Shown piece after piece: positions 46,122 through 56,616 of a DNA stretch of 63,614 nucleotides. Within the stretch, counting starts at the first letter, position 1, and each line of letters begins with the position of its first letter. A program made the translations under genes and the position numbers. This DNA is from Lachnospiraceae bacterium (GTDB taxonomy: Bacteria; Bacillota; Clostridia; Lachnospirales; Lachnospiraceae): positions 1 to 63,614 of the forward strand of contig JAFRXK010000047.1 of the NCBI GenBank assembly GCA_017442865.1, given 5' to 3'. Under the pieces are notes generated by a model. That model made no database searches. It was not told where the DNA came from and worked only from the letters and a program-made list of their open reading frames with translations.

Positions 46122-49100
46122 ATGGATACATATATGGAGAGTAATCAGACAAAAGAAATATTTGATTATTGGTTGAAAATATACCCTGAGAAAAAAGACA
46201 TAAATGAATTGGACGATTATATGAAAATTTGCTTTGATAAGTCTTTAGAAGAAAAGCTTTGTGAGGCAGAAATTGATAAGGAATTCATATTTAATGAGAT
46301 GTTTTCTGATTCTATATTTAGTGAAGAGGAAAGAGGTAATATCAGATTTTACTATTTTTACCAGCCTATATTATCTGAATACATGCTGAAAATTAATAGC
46401 TTTATCTGTATATGCAAAATGCCAATAAGCAAGAGTATACTTAAAGAACTCGCAGTTCAGTTACTTAATAAATTAAATGACTTGGCTTTCCAAGTAATAG
46501 TTTATGAAATAAATAATGAAAGAAAAGCGGGACAGCTTGTTGGAAAGACATCAGAGCAAAGATATGTTTATTATACGAATTATCTTTTAAGAGATAACCG
46601 ATACAGGAAGAAATTATATCGAAAGTATAATTATTTGATGGAGATGATGGTAGAAACCTCAGAAGACTTTGTTAAATATGTTAAGGAAATAATTGGCAAC
46701 ACAGAATCATATTTAGAACTGATTAAGGAGGAACTGTTTGAGTCAAAGGATGAGGATAAACTCGTCTCTATGGATCTTTCAATGGGTGACGCTCATTTCA
46801 GAGGCAAGAGTGCTACTAAACTAGTTTTTTCTAGCAATCAAATTATATATTACAAGCCACGAGATTGCAGAATTGATAGAGCATATCAGAAGGTGTTGGA
46901 ATTATTAAATAATACTGGCGTGCTGAATGACATGAACCTCAGAACAATGAAAGTGGTTTGTGGGTGTAACTGTGGATGGTTTGAAAACATTAAGTATGGA
47001 GCTTGTGAAAGTGAAGAACAGCTAGTCAGTTATTATAAAAAGATTGGCGAAATAATGGCAATAATGTATTTCTTTGGGGCGACAGATCTTCATTATGAAA
47101 ATATTATTGCAGCGTGTTCTGATCCCGTAGTGATTGATTTAGAGTCTATTATAGGAGCACACATAAAACAACAGGTGTTTAATGAGAATAGTGGATTTTA
47201 CAGAGCAATAGATAAAATTAGAGATAGTGTAAGTGCCATAGGAATTTTACCAAGTAAATTGCATATTGGACAAAACAAAGAGGGGTTTGATGTTAGTGGA
47301 ATAGGTGACAATAGTAAGCAGTTATCACCAGTTAAATCTATGGCTGTAATAGATGACGGGACAGATGAAATTAAACTCAAGATGGTAAATACTTACATAG
47401 ATAAATGCGATAATTTACCCAACATCAATGGCAATCAGATTAATGCTTCAGGTTACAAATCGGAGTTGATAAGCGGATTTGAGAGTGTATATAAGTGGGT
47501 TATTGAAAACAAGGAATTATTTGCGGATATAATTAATAAGGAATTTGCTCAGACAAAAACAAGAATAGTATTAAAACCTACTTTTTTATATGCACAGATT
47601 AGTTTATTTGCTCGACATCCTATGTTCCTTACTTCCAAAAAGAATCATGAGATGTTCGTTGCAAGGATAGGAGTGTATTCCCGAAATGAAGATATTACAA
47701 AATCTGAAATCAAAACATTGAATTATGGAGAGATACCATATTTTTATGCAAGATTTGAAGAGAGAAGTATCTATGATGACATGAATAATAAAATGGAGAC
47801 ATCTTTAGCAAAGTCTCCGATGGAAGTTGTGACTGAGAAAATCAATAATGCCTCTGAAAAAGATATGGAATTTCAAAAAAGAGTAATTAAAAGTTCTTTT
47901 TTTAAAATAGAAAGTTGCGACTTAAGGACTGGACTTTCCTTTAATAAGCAAAGGTTTTTTGTTGATAGCAGCGCTTATTTAAATACTGCCAGGGAAATTG
48001 GTGACTGGTTGTGTAAAAATGCTGTAATAGGACATAATGAAAACGGAAATGAAGATGCTGTATGGATTGGAAGTAACATATCAAAGGTTGATATCAATGA
48101 CTGGTCATTGGAAGTGTCGCCTTTAGAACTATATAATGGTAATGCAGGAATTGCACTGTATTTACTCACATTGTGGAATGCGACAAAGAATAGTGAATAC
48201 TTGTTTATGGCACAAAGAGCAATAGTGCCAATTATTAATGTAGTAGATAACAAGACGCTTAATTACAATCAGTTGGTCGGTGCATTTGATGGTGTTGGAT
48301 CTTATTTGTATGTTATGGCAAAGTTTTATGAAAAGACTAAAAGTAAACTGTATTATGACACAATAAATAAAATGCTGGATCTTATTCCAGACAAGATAAA
48401 TGAAACAGAAGAGATGGATATAATTGCAGGAAATGCAGGAATGCTAGCAGCACTTATCAAAAATTATCAAATATTAGATGATAAAGCAATTAAAGGAAAG
48501 CTGGAAAACTTAATGCAACTTATTTGTGAAAAAATCGAAAATGCAATTAGTAAATCAAATAAAATTTTGAAATATTCTGGATTTGCACATGGGGTAGCAG
48601 GATGCATTGCAATTTTATACAAGCTATATTGTGTAAATCGCAACCAAAGAGTTTATGAAATTTTCAAAAAATTATTAAATTACGAAAGAAATGTAATGTT
48701 TGACAATAATAGGCAGATTTGGTTAACAGAGCTTGGCAAAGACGGATATTCAAAGGCTTGGTGTCATGGCTTTCCAGGTATTTTACTAGAGAAAATAATG
48801 TTAAAGCAAATGGGATACAGCGATACGCTCTTAGATAATGAGATTAATTTGGCTATAACAAAGGTTATAGATGAATGTATTGGCAATAATCTTGTGTATT
48901 GTCATGGTGACATGGGAAATCTCGATATATTACTGTTTGCTGCACAGGTTATAGAGAACAGTGACTTGGAAGAAATGTGCAGAGTAACATATAACACTCT
49001 GTATGAAGATGTTATAAAGAGATATTGGAACGATGATGGTTTTTCTGCATCAAAATGCATGGGCATAATGATGGGACTATCTGGAATCGGAATGTCGCTT

Positions 49101-49151
49101 CTTAGATTTTGTCGTAGAGTCGACACTAGTAATTTTTTAGCTTTAGAATAA
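46122..49151 (+). CDS. lanM1: Class II lanthipeptide synthetase LanM1
   Basis: 1009 residues. N-terminal dehydratase (about 130-560) with MDLSMGDAHFRGKSATKLVF, the kinase-like loop ATDLHYENIIA and VVIDLESIIG. It phosphorylates and eliminates Ser/Thr. C-terminal LanC-like cyclase (about 640-1009) with FAHGVAG and the zinc ligands Cys881 (WCHGFPG), Cys927 and His928 (YCHGDMGN). Presumed to modify LanA1, its original neighbour. It is now separated from the lanA1 promoter by 3.6 kb of intron and IS. The ribosome site before the ATG is weak. All catalytic motifs are intact. Confidence 0.95.
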   Translation: MDTYMESNQTKEIFDYWLKIYPEKKDINELDDYMKICFDKSLEEKLCEAEIDKEFIFNEMFSDSIFSEEERGNIRFYYFYQPILSEYMLKINSFICICKMPISKSILKELAVQLLNKLNDLAFQVIVYEINNERKAGQLVGKTSEQRYVYYTNYLLRDNRYRKKLYRKYNYLMEMMVETSEDFVKYVKEIIGNTESYLELIKEELFESKDEDKLVSMDLSMGDAHFRGKSATKLVFSSNQIIYYKPRDCRIDRAYQKVLELLNNTGVLNDMNLRTMKVVCGCNCGWFENIKYGACESEEQLVSYYKKIGEIMAIMYFFGATDLHYENIIAACSDPVVIDLESIIGAHIKQQVFNENSGFYRAIDKIRDSVSAIGILPSKLHIGQNKEGFDVSGIGDNSKQLSPVKSMAVIDDGTDEIKLKMVNTYIDKCDNLPNINGNQINASGYKSELISGFESVYKWVIENKELFADIINKEFAQTKTRIVLKPTFLYAQISLFARHPMFLTSKKNHEMFVARIGVYSRNEDITKSEIKTLNYGEIPYFYARFEERSIYDDMNNKMETSLAKSPMEVVTEKINNASEKDMEFQKRVIKSSFFKIESCDLRTGLSFNKQRFFVDSSAYLNTAREIGDWLCKNAVIGHNENGNEDAVWIGSNISKVDINDWSLEVSPLELYNGNAGIALYLLTLWNATKNSEYLFMAQRAIVPIINVVDNKTLNYNQLVGAFDGVGSYLYVMAKFYEKTKSKLYYDTINKMLDLIPDKINETEEMDIIAGNAGMLAALIKNYQILDDKAIKGKLENLMQLICEKIENAISKSNKILKYSGFAHGVAGCIAILYKLYCVNRNQRVYEIFKKLLNYERNVMFDNNRQIWLTELGKDGYSKAWCHGFPGILLEKIMLKQMGYSDTLLDNEINLAITKVIDECIGNNLVYCHGDMGNLDILLFAAQVIENSDLEEMCRVTYNTLYEDVIKRYWNDDGFSASKCMGIMMGLSGIGMSLLRFCRRVDTSNFLALE

Positions 49152-49213
49152 CTTAGCTGACAGAATATGTGGGGAAAACAACGAGTAATGGATAGCAGAA
49201 AGGATAAAAGAAA

Positions 49214-51352
49214 ATGTCTGGTAAAGTGCCTTTAGTCAGGCCGGTGACAGAGAGTGAGTGTGGTCTGTGTTGTTGCTTGATGCTTTTAAGATATTTGAAA
49301 AGTAAAGAATCAGTTCAAGAATTACAAGAGTATTTCGACACTGGAAGAGACGGTATTTCTTTACTTAGTATTAAGAAGTATTTACGTGGAAGAGGGATTG
49401 AATCAAAGGTTTTTAGTATTAAAGATATTAATGTTTTTAGCAAAACAGATGGCCCATTTATTTGTTTTATCAATGATTGCCATTTTGTTATAATAGAAAA
49501 AGTAAAGGACAAAAAGATATATGTTTTAGATCCGGCACAAGGTAAACAGATATACTCTTTTGAAAAATTTAAGGAAGTATTTTCTGGAACAATACTAGTA
49601 ATGACCTCCACAGAAAAGTTTGTTCCTAAAAAGACAAGAACATACAGCCCTTGGAAATTCATCTGGAACATGATAACAGAACGAAAAGTATTGATACTTG
49701 AGATTATGGTGATGGCAGGAATTTCATATGGAATTTCATTGGCTATGCCAATATTGATTCAGAAGATTCTAGATAAAACAATTACAACTACTTCTCCTGG
49801 ATATCTAAAATCTTTTGCAATAATAATTGCAGTTTGCTCCATTATGTATTTTTTCATTTTGATGTTAGAAGGAATACGGACAGTGACACTAAATGTTTTC
49901 CTTGGAATACGACTTGAAGCAGGCACATATGAAAGGTTGTTGGGATTGCCATATAAGTATTTTGAAACAAGAGCTACGGGGGATTTGATGCATCGTATTC
50001 AAAGTGCAACTGCTATTAAAGAAATGATTTCAACTAACATTATTAGCACTGTGATAAATATTGGTAGTTGTGTGGTAATAGTTTTCTATATGTTTAATAA
50101 ATCGATCATTATGTCCGTAATGGCACTTATTTTGTTTACTTTAAACATAATGGTTATTCTTGTGTTACAGCCATTATTAACCCAAGCTGTAAACAGTGAA
50201 ATTATGGAGCAGTCAAAATCTCAGACAGCGCAGATAGAATCCTTATATACAATTATGCAGATAAAGATAAGTGGCATGGAGGATAAAGTCTACTCAAATT
50301 GGCATAAAATATACAGTGGAGTAATTAATATCTTTAAAAAGAGGATGGTTATTTCAATGATGTATTCAAACTTGACAGGCGTGCTACAAACATTTTCTCC
50401 TATAATTCTTTTGTGCTTGGGAATAAAGGAATATTTCGAGGGGAATGTTTCACTGGGAGAGGTTGTGGCGTTTCAGTCTATAGCGGCAACTTTCTTTTCA
50501 TTAGGAGTTTCAATTGTGAATACATATCCAAATTTTGTCCAAACAACTCAGTATTTGGACCGATTGACTGATATATGGGGACAGACCTTTGAAAATAAAA
50601 TAAATGGCGAGAAAAAGTCAAAGCTTAAGGGAGATATAGAACTAAGAAATATTTCATTTTCATATTCGAAGAATTCAGCAACGGTGCTAGATGATATTTC
50701 TTTGAAGATAAAAGGTGGAAGTAAGGTCGCAATTGTAGGAGCATCTGGATCGGGAAAGAGTTCATTATGCAAGATATTAGTGAGATTATATGAGCCTTCA
50801 ATGGGGCAAATCATATATGATGGCAAGGATATAAATGAATATGATCACAATAGTTTGTGTAATCAAATCAGTATAGTACCACAGGATTCCATGTTATTTA
50901 ACAAGACAATATATGAAAATATAACAATGGGAAATAAGGAAGTGTCAATTGAGAAGGTAAAGGAATATGCTCGTTTAGCATGCATAGATGAAGAGATTGA
51001 AGCCATGCCAATGAAATACAATACAATGGTTTCAGAAATGGGTATGAACCTTTCGGGAGGGCAACGTCAAAGAATCCTTTTGGCAAGAGCACTTGTTACT
51101 AATCCCAAAATTCTTGTATTAGATGAAGCAACAAGTAGCCTTGATAACGTAAATGAAAAGAAAATATCAGATTATTTGTCACAAATCGGATGCACAAGAA
51201 TTATCATTGCACATCGGTTATCTACAGTTATAGATTCAGACATGATATATGTATTGAAAAATGGAAGACTAGTTGAGTCAGGTTCTCATATAGCACTGAT
51301 GGACAAAAACGGGGAATATGCGAACTTATACAATAAAGGGAAAATGCGTTAA
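49214..51352 (+). CDS. lanT: Lanthipeptide exporter/leader peptidase LanT
   Basis: 712 residues. N-terminal C39 peptidase with Cys16 (ESECGLC), His90 (NDCHFVII) and Asp106 (VLDPAQG); cuts after GG in both precursors. Six membrane helices (about 160-440). ATPase: Walker A GASGSGKSS, signature LSGGQRQRILLARALV, Walker B ILVLDEATSSLD, H-loop IIAHRLST. Exports and matures LanA1 and LanA2. Follows lanM1 by 62 bases in the same operon. Confidence 0.95.
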   Translation: MSGKVPLVRPVTESECGLCCCLMLLRYLKSKESVQELQEYFDTGRDGISLLSIKKYLRGRGIESKVFSIKDINVFSKTDGPFICFINDCHFVIIEKVKDKKIYVLDPAQGKQIYSFEKFKEVFSGTILVMTSTEKFVPKKTRTYSPWKFIWNMITERKVLILEIMVMAGISYGISLAMPILIQKILDKTITTTSPGYLKSFAIIIAVCSIMYFFILMLEGIRTVTLNVFLGIRLEAGTYERLLGLPYKYFETRATGDLMHRIQSATAIKEMISTNIISTVINIGSCVVIVFYMFNKSIIMSVMALILFTLNIMVILVLQPLLTQAVNSEIMEQSKSQTAQIESLYTIMQIKISGMEDKVYSNWHKIYSGVINIFKKRMVISMMYSNLTGVLQTFSPIILLCLGIKEYFEGNVSLGEVVAFQSIAATFFSLGVSIVNTYPNFVQTTQYLDRLTDIWGQTFENKINGEKKSKLKGDIELRNISFSYSKNSATVLDDISLKIKGGSKVAIVGASGSGKSSLCKILVRLYEPSMGQIIYDGKDINEYDHNSLCNQISIVPQDSMLFNKTIYENITMGNKEVSIEKVKEYARLACIDEEIEAMPMKYNTMVSEMGMNLSGGQRQRILLARALVTNPKILVLDEATSSLDNVNEKKISDYLSQIGCTRIIIAHRLSTVIDSDMIYVLKNGRLVESGSHIALMDKNGEYANLYNKGKMR

Positions 51353-51443
51353 TAATCGAACTGATTGCTGCATTAGAAATTGGTATTAAGAATTATTATT
51401 CTTATACATAAAACTTTTTAATTATGAGAAAGGAGAAATTGTT

Positions 51444-51641
51444 ATGACAAAGCGTTATGAAGAAGAACTGGGTTTTATTTCTGAATCAGAATTGACAGAC
51501 TTAGTTGCAGAGAAATCAGTTGGTGGTGCTACACCTGCAGCATCTACTTGGCCATGTGTCATTGCCATTGTTGGAATTACATTATCAGCTGGTATTTGTC
51601 CAACATCTGCATGCTCAAAGGATTGTCCATGGAATAAGTAA
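51444..51641 (+). CDS. lanA2: Class II lanthipeptide precursor, beta type (LanA2)
   Basis: 65 residues. Leader with ELGFISESELTDLVAEKSVGG-type end (cut after VGG), core starting ATPAASTWPC and ending GICPTSACSKDCPWNK. The TWPC start and CPTxxCxxxC end match haloduracin-beta and lacticin 3147 A2, the pore-forming partner. Four Cys. Four residues (PWNK) extend beyond the last Cys, which is unusual. RBS AAGGAG. Presumed substrate of LanM2 directly downstream. Confidence 0.93.
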   Translation: MTKRYEEELGFISESELTDLVAEKSVGGATPAASTWPCVIAIVGITLSAGICPTSACSKDCPWNK

Positions 51642-51666
51642 TAGTTCTAATTAAAAGCATGAAGTC

Positions 51667-51705
51667 AATGTCCTTAGCGGTAGATAAGCGACCGCTAAGG
51701 TCATT
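51667..51705 (+). terminator. Stem-loop between lanA2 and lanM2
   Basis: AATGTCCTTAGCGGT / ACCGCTAAGGTCATT with one T:T mismatch and no T tract. It stands in the same place as the hairpin behind lanA1 and probably sets the precursor-to-enzyme ratio or stabilises the lanA2 3' end. Confidence 0.7.
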
Positions 51706-51736
51706 AATAAAATAAGAAAATGAAATAGGTTAAATT

Positions 51737-54556
51737 ATGATTAATACAGTAATTGATAATTTGGAAAATTATTTTGGAGAATTTTTTAGGGAATATTTAG
51801 AAAAATTTAATACAAGATTATTAGAGACTTTAAATGATAAATATAGAGAAGTTGTTTTAGTATCAGACGAATTTGTTATGGAACAACTTCAGAAAATATG
51901 TTCAACTTTTTTTAATTTAAGTGCTAGAACACTTATGTATGAATTATATAAAAATAGAGATGATGGGATATTAAGCGGAGATTCTGGTCGTGACAGATAT
52001 TTAAGTTATGTTGAATTGATAAAGACAACAGAGTATAAGGAAAATCTGAAACAACAGTATCCTGTTTTACATGAAATACTAATGAGACAGATTGACTATA
52101 GAATTAACTTGCTACAAGAATGTCTGGATAATTATGTTGCTGATATTGAACAAATAAAAAATGAATTAAATATTAGTGATTATATAATTACAAGTCTGGA
52201 TATATCATCCGGTGACTCGCACAATAATGGTAAAAAGGTAATTATTGTAAATACAGCTACAGATAAGCTACTGTATAAGCCACATGATTTGTCATCAGAA
52301 AATTTATTTAATAGTATTGTTGCATTGATAAATGAAGATGACAGGATATTGCATAAATTATCAATAGTAAAAAGCGTTTCAGTTAACGATCATTCATGGC
52401 AAGAGTATATAGAAAAAAAAGAAAGCAAAAAATATGAAAATGTGTTGAAATACTATTATAAGATAGGTGTTTATCTTGGAGTACTTAACTTGCTTTCTTG
52501 CGAGGATATTCATCGAGAAAACATAATTGCTCAGGATGATACACCAATAATAATTGACATGGAAACACTTACAAATTGTAAGCTGCAGTTATATAATGAA
52601 AATGCAACATTAATAGAACAAGTCTTGGATGAAAATATAAGGTCAGTTCTTGGCACCATGTTATTGCCATTGAATTCAACATTTGGAGTATTTGATTACG
52701 ATATTGGTGGCATATCAGGAACGGAAAATATAGTAACGGACAAATGGGAAGGCCTGGATTTTCAAGATATAGGAACAGATAGTATGCGTTTTGTGAAAGT
52801 CAGTAAGTATGTTTCAAATAAAAGTGACAATATATTAATATATAATGGTAAGAATACATTAGCTAGAGAATATAATACAGAGATAATCAAGGGATTTTGT
52901 GATGCTTTCGATGTTATTCGTGATATGCAGAATCAGATTGTTATTTTATTTGAAAAAAGCGAAGCAAAAGTACGACAGGTAGTTAGAGCAACTGCAATAT
53001 ATACTAAATTTTTAGAGGCAAGTACTTATCCAGAATATCTTATGGATGAAAAAAAATATAAGATGTTGTTCGAGAAACTTCGTACCTTGGGAAATGTTAC
53101 AGATGAATTGAAAAGTGAGTATGAAATACAAGCGTTGTTAAATGGAGATGTTCCTTATTTCTATTGCAACATTAACAATGGCAACTTGTATTCTATATAT
53201 GGAGAAGTTAATAATTTTTATAAATACACTATTATAGACATAATTAAACATAATATTAAGCATATGACAGAGAAAGATAAAAAAAAACAGACATACTATA
53301 TTAATCTTGCTCTGTCTACACAGAAAAGTGATGACAAGAAAGGTAATATGTATCGCTTGCCAAGTGTATACAAATTAGTAGACAAAATAGATGGTTTAAA
53401 TAATTATGCTGACAGAACCATTGAGATAAATATTGCGACTAGAATAGGTGATGCTTTGGCAGATAGACTTGTATGGAATAAGATGAAGGATAAGTGCTTT
53501 ATGCTTGCAAATATTGTTGATGGTAATAAGAGAAAATATTCAATAATGGATGGAAGCTTATATTATTTTGGTGGCATTATTTTATTTAATCTTGCATTAT
53601 ATAGAACTACTGGAAATAAAAAGTATAAGTCGATAGCAAAAGGGTTGTTAGCAGCTTGTGATGAATTGAAGTTGGAGGCAAGCCATAATGGGATAGGCGT
53701 TTTTTCGGGAATGGGATCAGCATTATATATTAATATGGAATGTTATAGGTATTTGAAGGATAAGCAGTATTTAGATAGTGCATATGAATATTTAGAAAAG
53801 ATAGACAGCTTATGTGATCAAGAGCAGGAGTATGACCTAGTAACAGGAATTGCAGGAACATTGATTCTAGTATCTCAAATGTATGAACAAGAAAAAGAAG
53901 AGAGAATTTTAAAGATTGCATCAAATCTCGCACAACGTTTATTAGTTATTCTTGAAGAGAAAAATTATGATATGAATACCGGATTGGCTCATGGATATGC
54001 GGGAGTAGCATGGGCGTTATATAAATATGGATATTTGGTTGATGAACAGCCATATATTGATGCAGCCATAAAATGTGTTACATTAGAAAACTTGCATTTT
54101 AATCATAAATCAAATAACTGGATGGATAGAAGATCTGAAGAGGCGAATGGATATTACTGGTGCTACGGAGCCTTTGGTATTGGTATTTCCCGATTAAAAA
54201 TGATGGAAATTAACTCAAATGAGATAATTAAAAGAGATGTAGAAAGGTGTAAGAGAATTTTTATTAAGTGTAAGGAAAATGATTTGCCGGCAAATCATTC
54301 ATTATGCCATGGATTGATTGGTAATTATTCTGTATTGAGTTTATATAATAATCATTATAACGACACAATGCTAGCAAATAAAATGAAGTACTTACGTAGC
54401 AGGATTATAACAGATTTTGTTGAGAATCAAATACTTTTCGGTGACAAGGAAATTATTGAAGATTATTCTTTTATGCTTGGTTTATCTGGAATGGGCTATG
54501 AGCTGTTGCGTTGGAACAACTCAGAGATTTCATCTATATTAGAGATTGAGATTTAA
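51737..54556 (+). CDS. lanM2: Class II lanthipeptide synthetase LanM2
   Basis: 939 residues. Dehydratase part with LDISSGDSHNNGKKVIIVN, CEDIHRENIIAQ and IIIDMETLTN; cyclase part with GLAHGYAGVAWALYKYG and zinc ligands Cys809 (WCYGAFG), Cys857 and His858 (LCHGLIG). Distinct from LanM1 in sequence, which fits separate enzymes for alpha and beta peptides. Start ATG 51737 follows AATAGGTTAAATT with a weak ribosome site, as for LanM1. Confidence 0.95.
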   Translation: MINTVIDNLENYFGEFFREYLEKFNTRLLETLNDKYREVVLVSDEFVMEQLQKICSTFFNLSARTLMYELYKNRDDGILSGDSGRDRYLSYVELIKTTEYKENLKQQYPVLHEILMRQIDYRINLLQECLDNYVADIEQIKNELNISDYIITSLDISSGDSHNNGKKVIIVNTATDKLLYKPHDLSSENLFNSIVALINEDDRILHKLSIVKSVSVNDHSWQEYIEKKESKKYENVLKYYYKIGVYLGVLNLLSCEDIHRENIIAQDDTPIIIDMETLTNCKLQLYNENATLIEQVLDENIRSVLGTMLLPLNSTFGVFDYDIGGISGTENIVTDKWEGLDFQDIGTDSMRFVKVSKYVSNKSDNILIYNGKNTLAREYNTEIIKGFCDAFDVIRDMQNQIVILFEKSEAKVRQVVRATAIYTKFLEASTYPEYLMDEKKYKMLFEKLRTLGNVTDELKSEYEIQALLNGDVPYFYCNINNGNLYSIYGEVNNFYKYTIIDIIKHNIKHMTEKDKKKQTYYINLALSTQKSDDKKGNMYRLPSVYKLVDKIDGLNNYADRTIEINIATRIGDALADRLVWNKMKDKCFMLANIVDGNKRKYSIMDGSLYYFGGIILFNLALYRTTGNKKYKSIAKGLLAACDELKLEASHNGIGVFSGMGSALYINMECYRYLKDKQYLDSAYEYLEKIDSLCDQEQEYDLVTGIAGTLILVSQMYEQEKEERILKIASNLAQRLLVILEEKNYDMNTGLAHGYAGVAWALYKYGYLVDEQPYIDAAIKCVTLENLHFNHKSNNWMDRRSEEANGYYWCYGAFGIGISRLKMMEINSNEIIKRDVERCKRIFIKCKENDLPANHSLCHGLIGNYSVLSLYNNHYNDTMLANKMKYLRSRIITDFVENQILFGDKEIIEDYSFMLGLSGMGYELLRWNNSEISSILEIEI

Positions 54557-54558
54557 AA

Positions 54559-55083
54559 ATGAGGAGATTAGTGACATTTATGAAGCAGATGAATCACAAT
54601 TATTTAAACATTGAAAAAGAGCAGAGATACATTTCTGATTTGTTGAGACGAGGATATGTTCTACAAAAAGTAAATCACAATTTGTATACATTTGAAGAAA
54701 ACAAAAGTAACAATACTGTTTGCAAGGTAATTTTAATTCATGATAGTAATTTCGAATTAATTGAGAAGATAAATACTTTCGTTGAGAACGAGGAAATTGA
54801 GAGGGTAGAGGCTTGGATAAAGAAAGAAAATAAAATAGTTATGTATTTATACACGGACGATAAGAAGAAGCTTGACTTTTTGGAATCAGATGTCAACTGT
54901 GTTATTACTGAGTTTAGAGAAAAGATAAATATGAAAACAAAAACTATGCTTTTTGCAATGGTTTTTGTGGCCATATTTATAGTGGTCTCCCCATGGATTG
55001 CAACAATAGAATTGGTTATAGGCATATGGTGCTTTTTTGATATTTCGAAATGTAAAAAATATATAAAGAAAAAAGAAAAATAA
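54559..55083 (+). CDS. DUF2812-like membrane protein, possible immunity
   Basis: About 174 residues (start uncertain: ATG 54559, GTG 54571 or ATG 54580; GAGGAG at 54561 supports a later start). Soluble N-terminal part (EQRYISDLLRRGYVLQKVNH) somewhat like DUF2812, then one or two membrane helices (MLFAMVFVAIFIVVSPWIAT) and a Lys-rich tail. It lies between lanM2 and lanFEG, a usual place for an immunity protein. Role is inferred from position. Confidence 0.6.
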   Translation: MRRLVTFMKQMNHNYLNIEKEQRYISDLLRRGYVLQKVNHNLYTFEENKSNNTVCKVILIHDSNFELIEKINTFVENEEIERVEAWIKKENKIVMYLYTDDKKKLDFLESDVNCVITEFREKINMKTKTMLFAMVFVAIFIVVSPWIATIELVIGIWCFFDISKCKKYIKKKEK

Positions 55084-55110
55084 CAGTGTTTGGAGTAGAA
55101 GGAGAGATAG

Positions 55111-55815
55111 ATGAACAGTATATTAGAAACGCGGAATTTGACAAAATATTATGGAACCGCAAAGGTGGTGGATCATGTTGACATTACAATAAATAAAGGC
55201 GACATATATGGTCTTATAGGAAAAAATGGTGCAGGTAAAACAACTGTAATGAAGTTGATTTTGTCGATGGTTAAGCCTAGTGAGGGTTCTATTGTTTTAT
55301 TTGGAGAAGATGTGTCAGAAATGTCAGGCATTAATAATAGAATTGGAGCGTTGATTGATAATCCGGCATTCTATCCATTTTTTAGTGCTACAGAAAATTT
55401 GGAATATTATAGAAGAGCGAAGGGCTTGCCATCAAATATCGACATAAATAAGCTTATTAAAGAAGTAGGATTAGAAGAAGCAGAAAATAAAAAATATAAA
55501 AATTTTTCTTTGGGTATGAAGCAGCGACTTGGTATTGCACTTGCACTACTAGGTGATCCGGAATTTCTTGTTTTGGATGAGCCTATAAACGGTCTTGATC
55601 CTGAAGGAATTAAGGAAATCAGGGATTTACTCATAGAACGAAATAGTAAATATGGCACTACTATTTTTATTTCAAGTCACATACTTAGTGAATTGTCGCA
55701 GCTTGCAACGAAATATGGAGTGGTTCATAAAGGGAAAATATTGGATGAAATAAAAAGTAGCGAATTGACTACTGATTTGGAAACTTATTTTTTGGAAACG
55801 ATTAGAGGGCTTTAA
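55111..55815 (+). CDS. lanF: Lantibiotic immunity ABC ATPase LanF
   Basis: 234 residues. Walker A GKNGAGKTT, signature FSLGMKQRLGIALALLGDP, Walker B FLVLDEPINGLDPEG, H-loop SSHIL. At the Q-loop the sequence is IGALIDNPAFYP. LanF/BcrA proteins usually have Glu (the E-loop) instead of Gln there; here it is Asp. With LanE and LanG it removes the mature peptides from the producer membrane. RBS AGGAGAG. Confidence 0.92.
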   Translation: MNSILETRNLTKYYGTAKVVDHVDITINKGDIYGLIGKNGAGKTTVMKLILSMVKPSEGSIVLFGEDVSEMSGINNRIGALIDNPAFYPFFSATENLEYYRRAKGLPSNIDINKLIKEVGLEEAENKKYKNFSLGMKQRLGIALALLGDPEFLVLDEPINGLDPEGIKEIRDLLIERNSKYGTTIFISSHILSELSQLATKYGVVHKGKILDEIKSSELTTDLETYFLETIRGL

Positions 55816-55817
55816 AT

Positions 55818-56567
55818 ATGATGAATTACATAAAGGCGGAATTTTACAAATTGCTTCGAAGGAAAGTGGTTATTACAATCTATTTGAGCATGGTAATCCT
55901 TCTTGTTTTGATGAGAATAGGGATATCAGTTGCTGGTGAACAACTTGAAGTGCTAGGTATTACCGGGAAAACGGTGATTGATTTCTCGTATCTGATTTTA
56001 ATTGGGATCAACGCGTTAATACTTTTGTTTATTCCTATTTTTACCGATGATATTAAGAATGGGACTATGAAAAATTTAATCACAACAGATTTGAAAATAA
56101 AAAATGTTTTTTTGGGGAAAATTATAGTTCAGGCTATTAGTGCGTTGATATTATTGACTATATTTTTACCATTGCTAATAATAATTGTTACGGCATTACC
56201 AACAGGAAACGGATACGAACCAGACGCATTGTTTGAACTGATATATAAGATATTATTAGCAATACCATGTTATGTGACAAGCCTTTTGGTAGCTGATTAT
56301 CTTGCACTTTTAATCAGAAATGAGATAATAATATGTCTTGCATATTATTATGGGTATATTCAAGTGTTTGCACTGATGGTATTTGTGGCAACAAATACAG
56401 ATAACGTAATTCTGAGTGCATGCGTTCTTCCAATGCAGATGTCTAGATTATTCAGTGAGAAGTTAAGTCTGCAAAGTGGAGCAATATCTTGTGTGACAGG
56501 AATTGCTTATTTGTTTGTGGCGTTGCTTGCTTTGACAAAGCAATTAGATAAAAATAGTATTAATTAA
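55818..56567 (+). CDS. lanE: Lantibiotic immunity ABC permease LanE
   Basis: 249 residues, six membrane helices in the ABC-2/LanE pattern: YIKAEFYKLLRRKVVITIYL at the start, then IFTDDIKNGTMKNLITTDLK after helix 2. Starts 2 bases after the lanF stop, so translation is coupled. Confidence 0.9.
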   Translation: MMNYIKAEFYKLLRRKVVITIYLSMVILLVLMRIGISVAGEQLEVLGITGKTVIDFSYLILIGINALILLFIPIFTDDIKNGTMKNLITTDLKIKNVFLGKIIVQAISALILLTIFLPLLIIIVTALPTGNGYEPDALFELIYKILLAIPCYVTSLLVADYLALLIRNEIIICLAYYYGYIQVFALMVFVATNTDNVILSACVLPMQMSRLFSEKLSLQSGAISCVTGIAYLFVALLALTKQLDKNSIN

Positions 56568-56616
56568 AATATGAAAATTTTTTCGCACCGATTTTTTCGA
56601 AATTGGCAAAAGAAAT

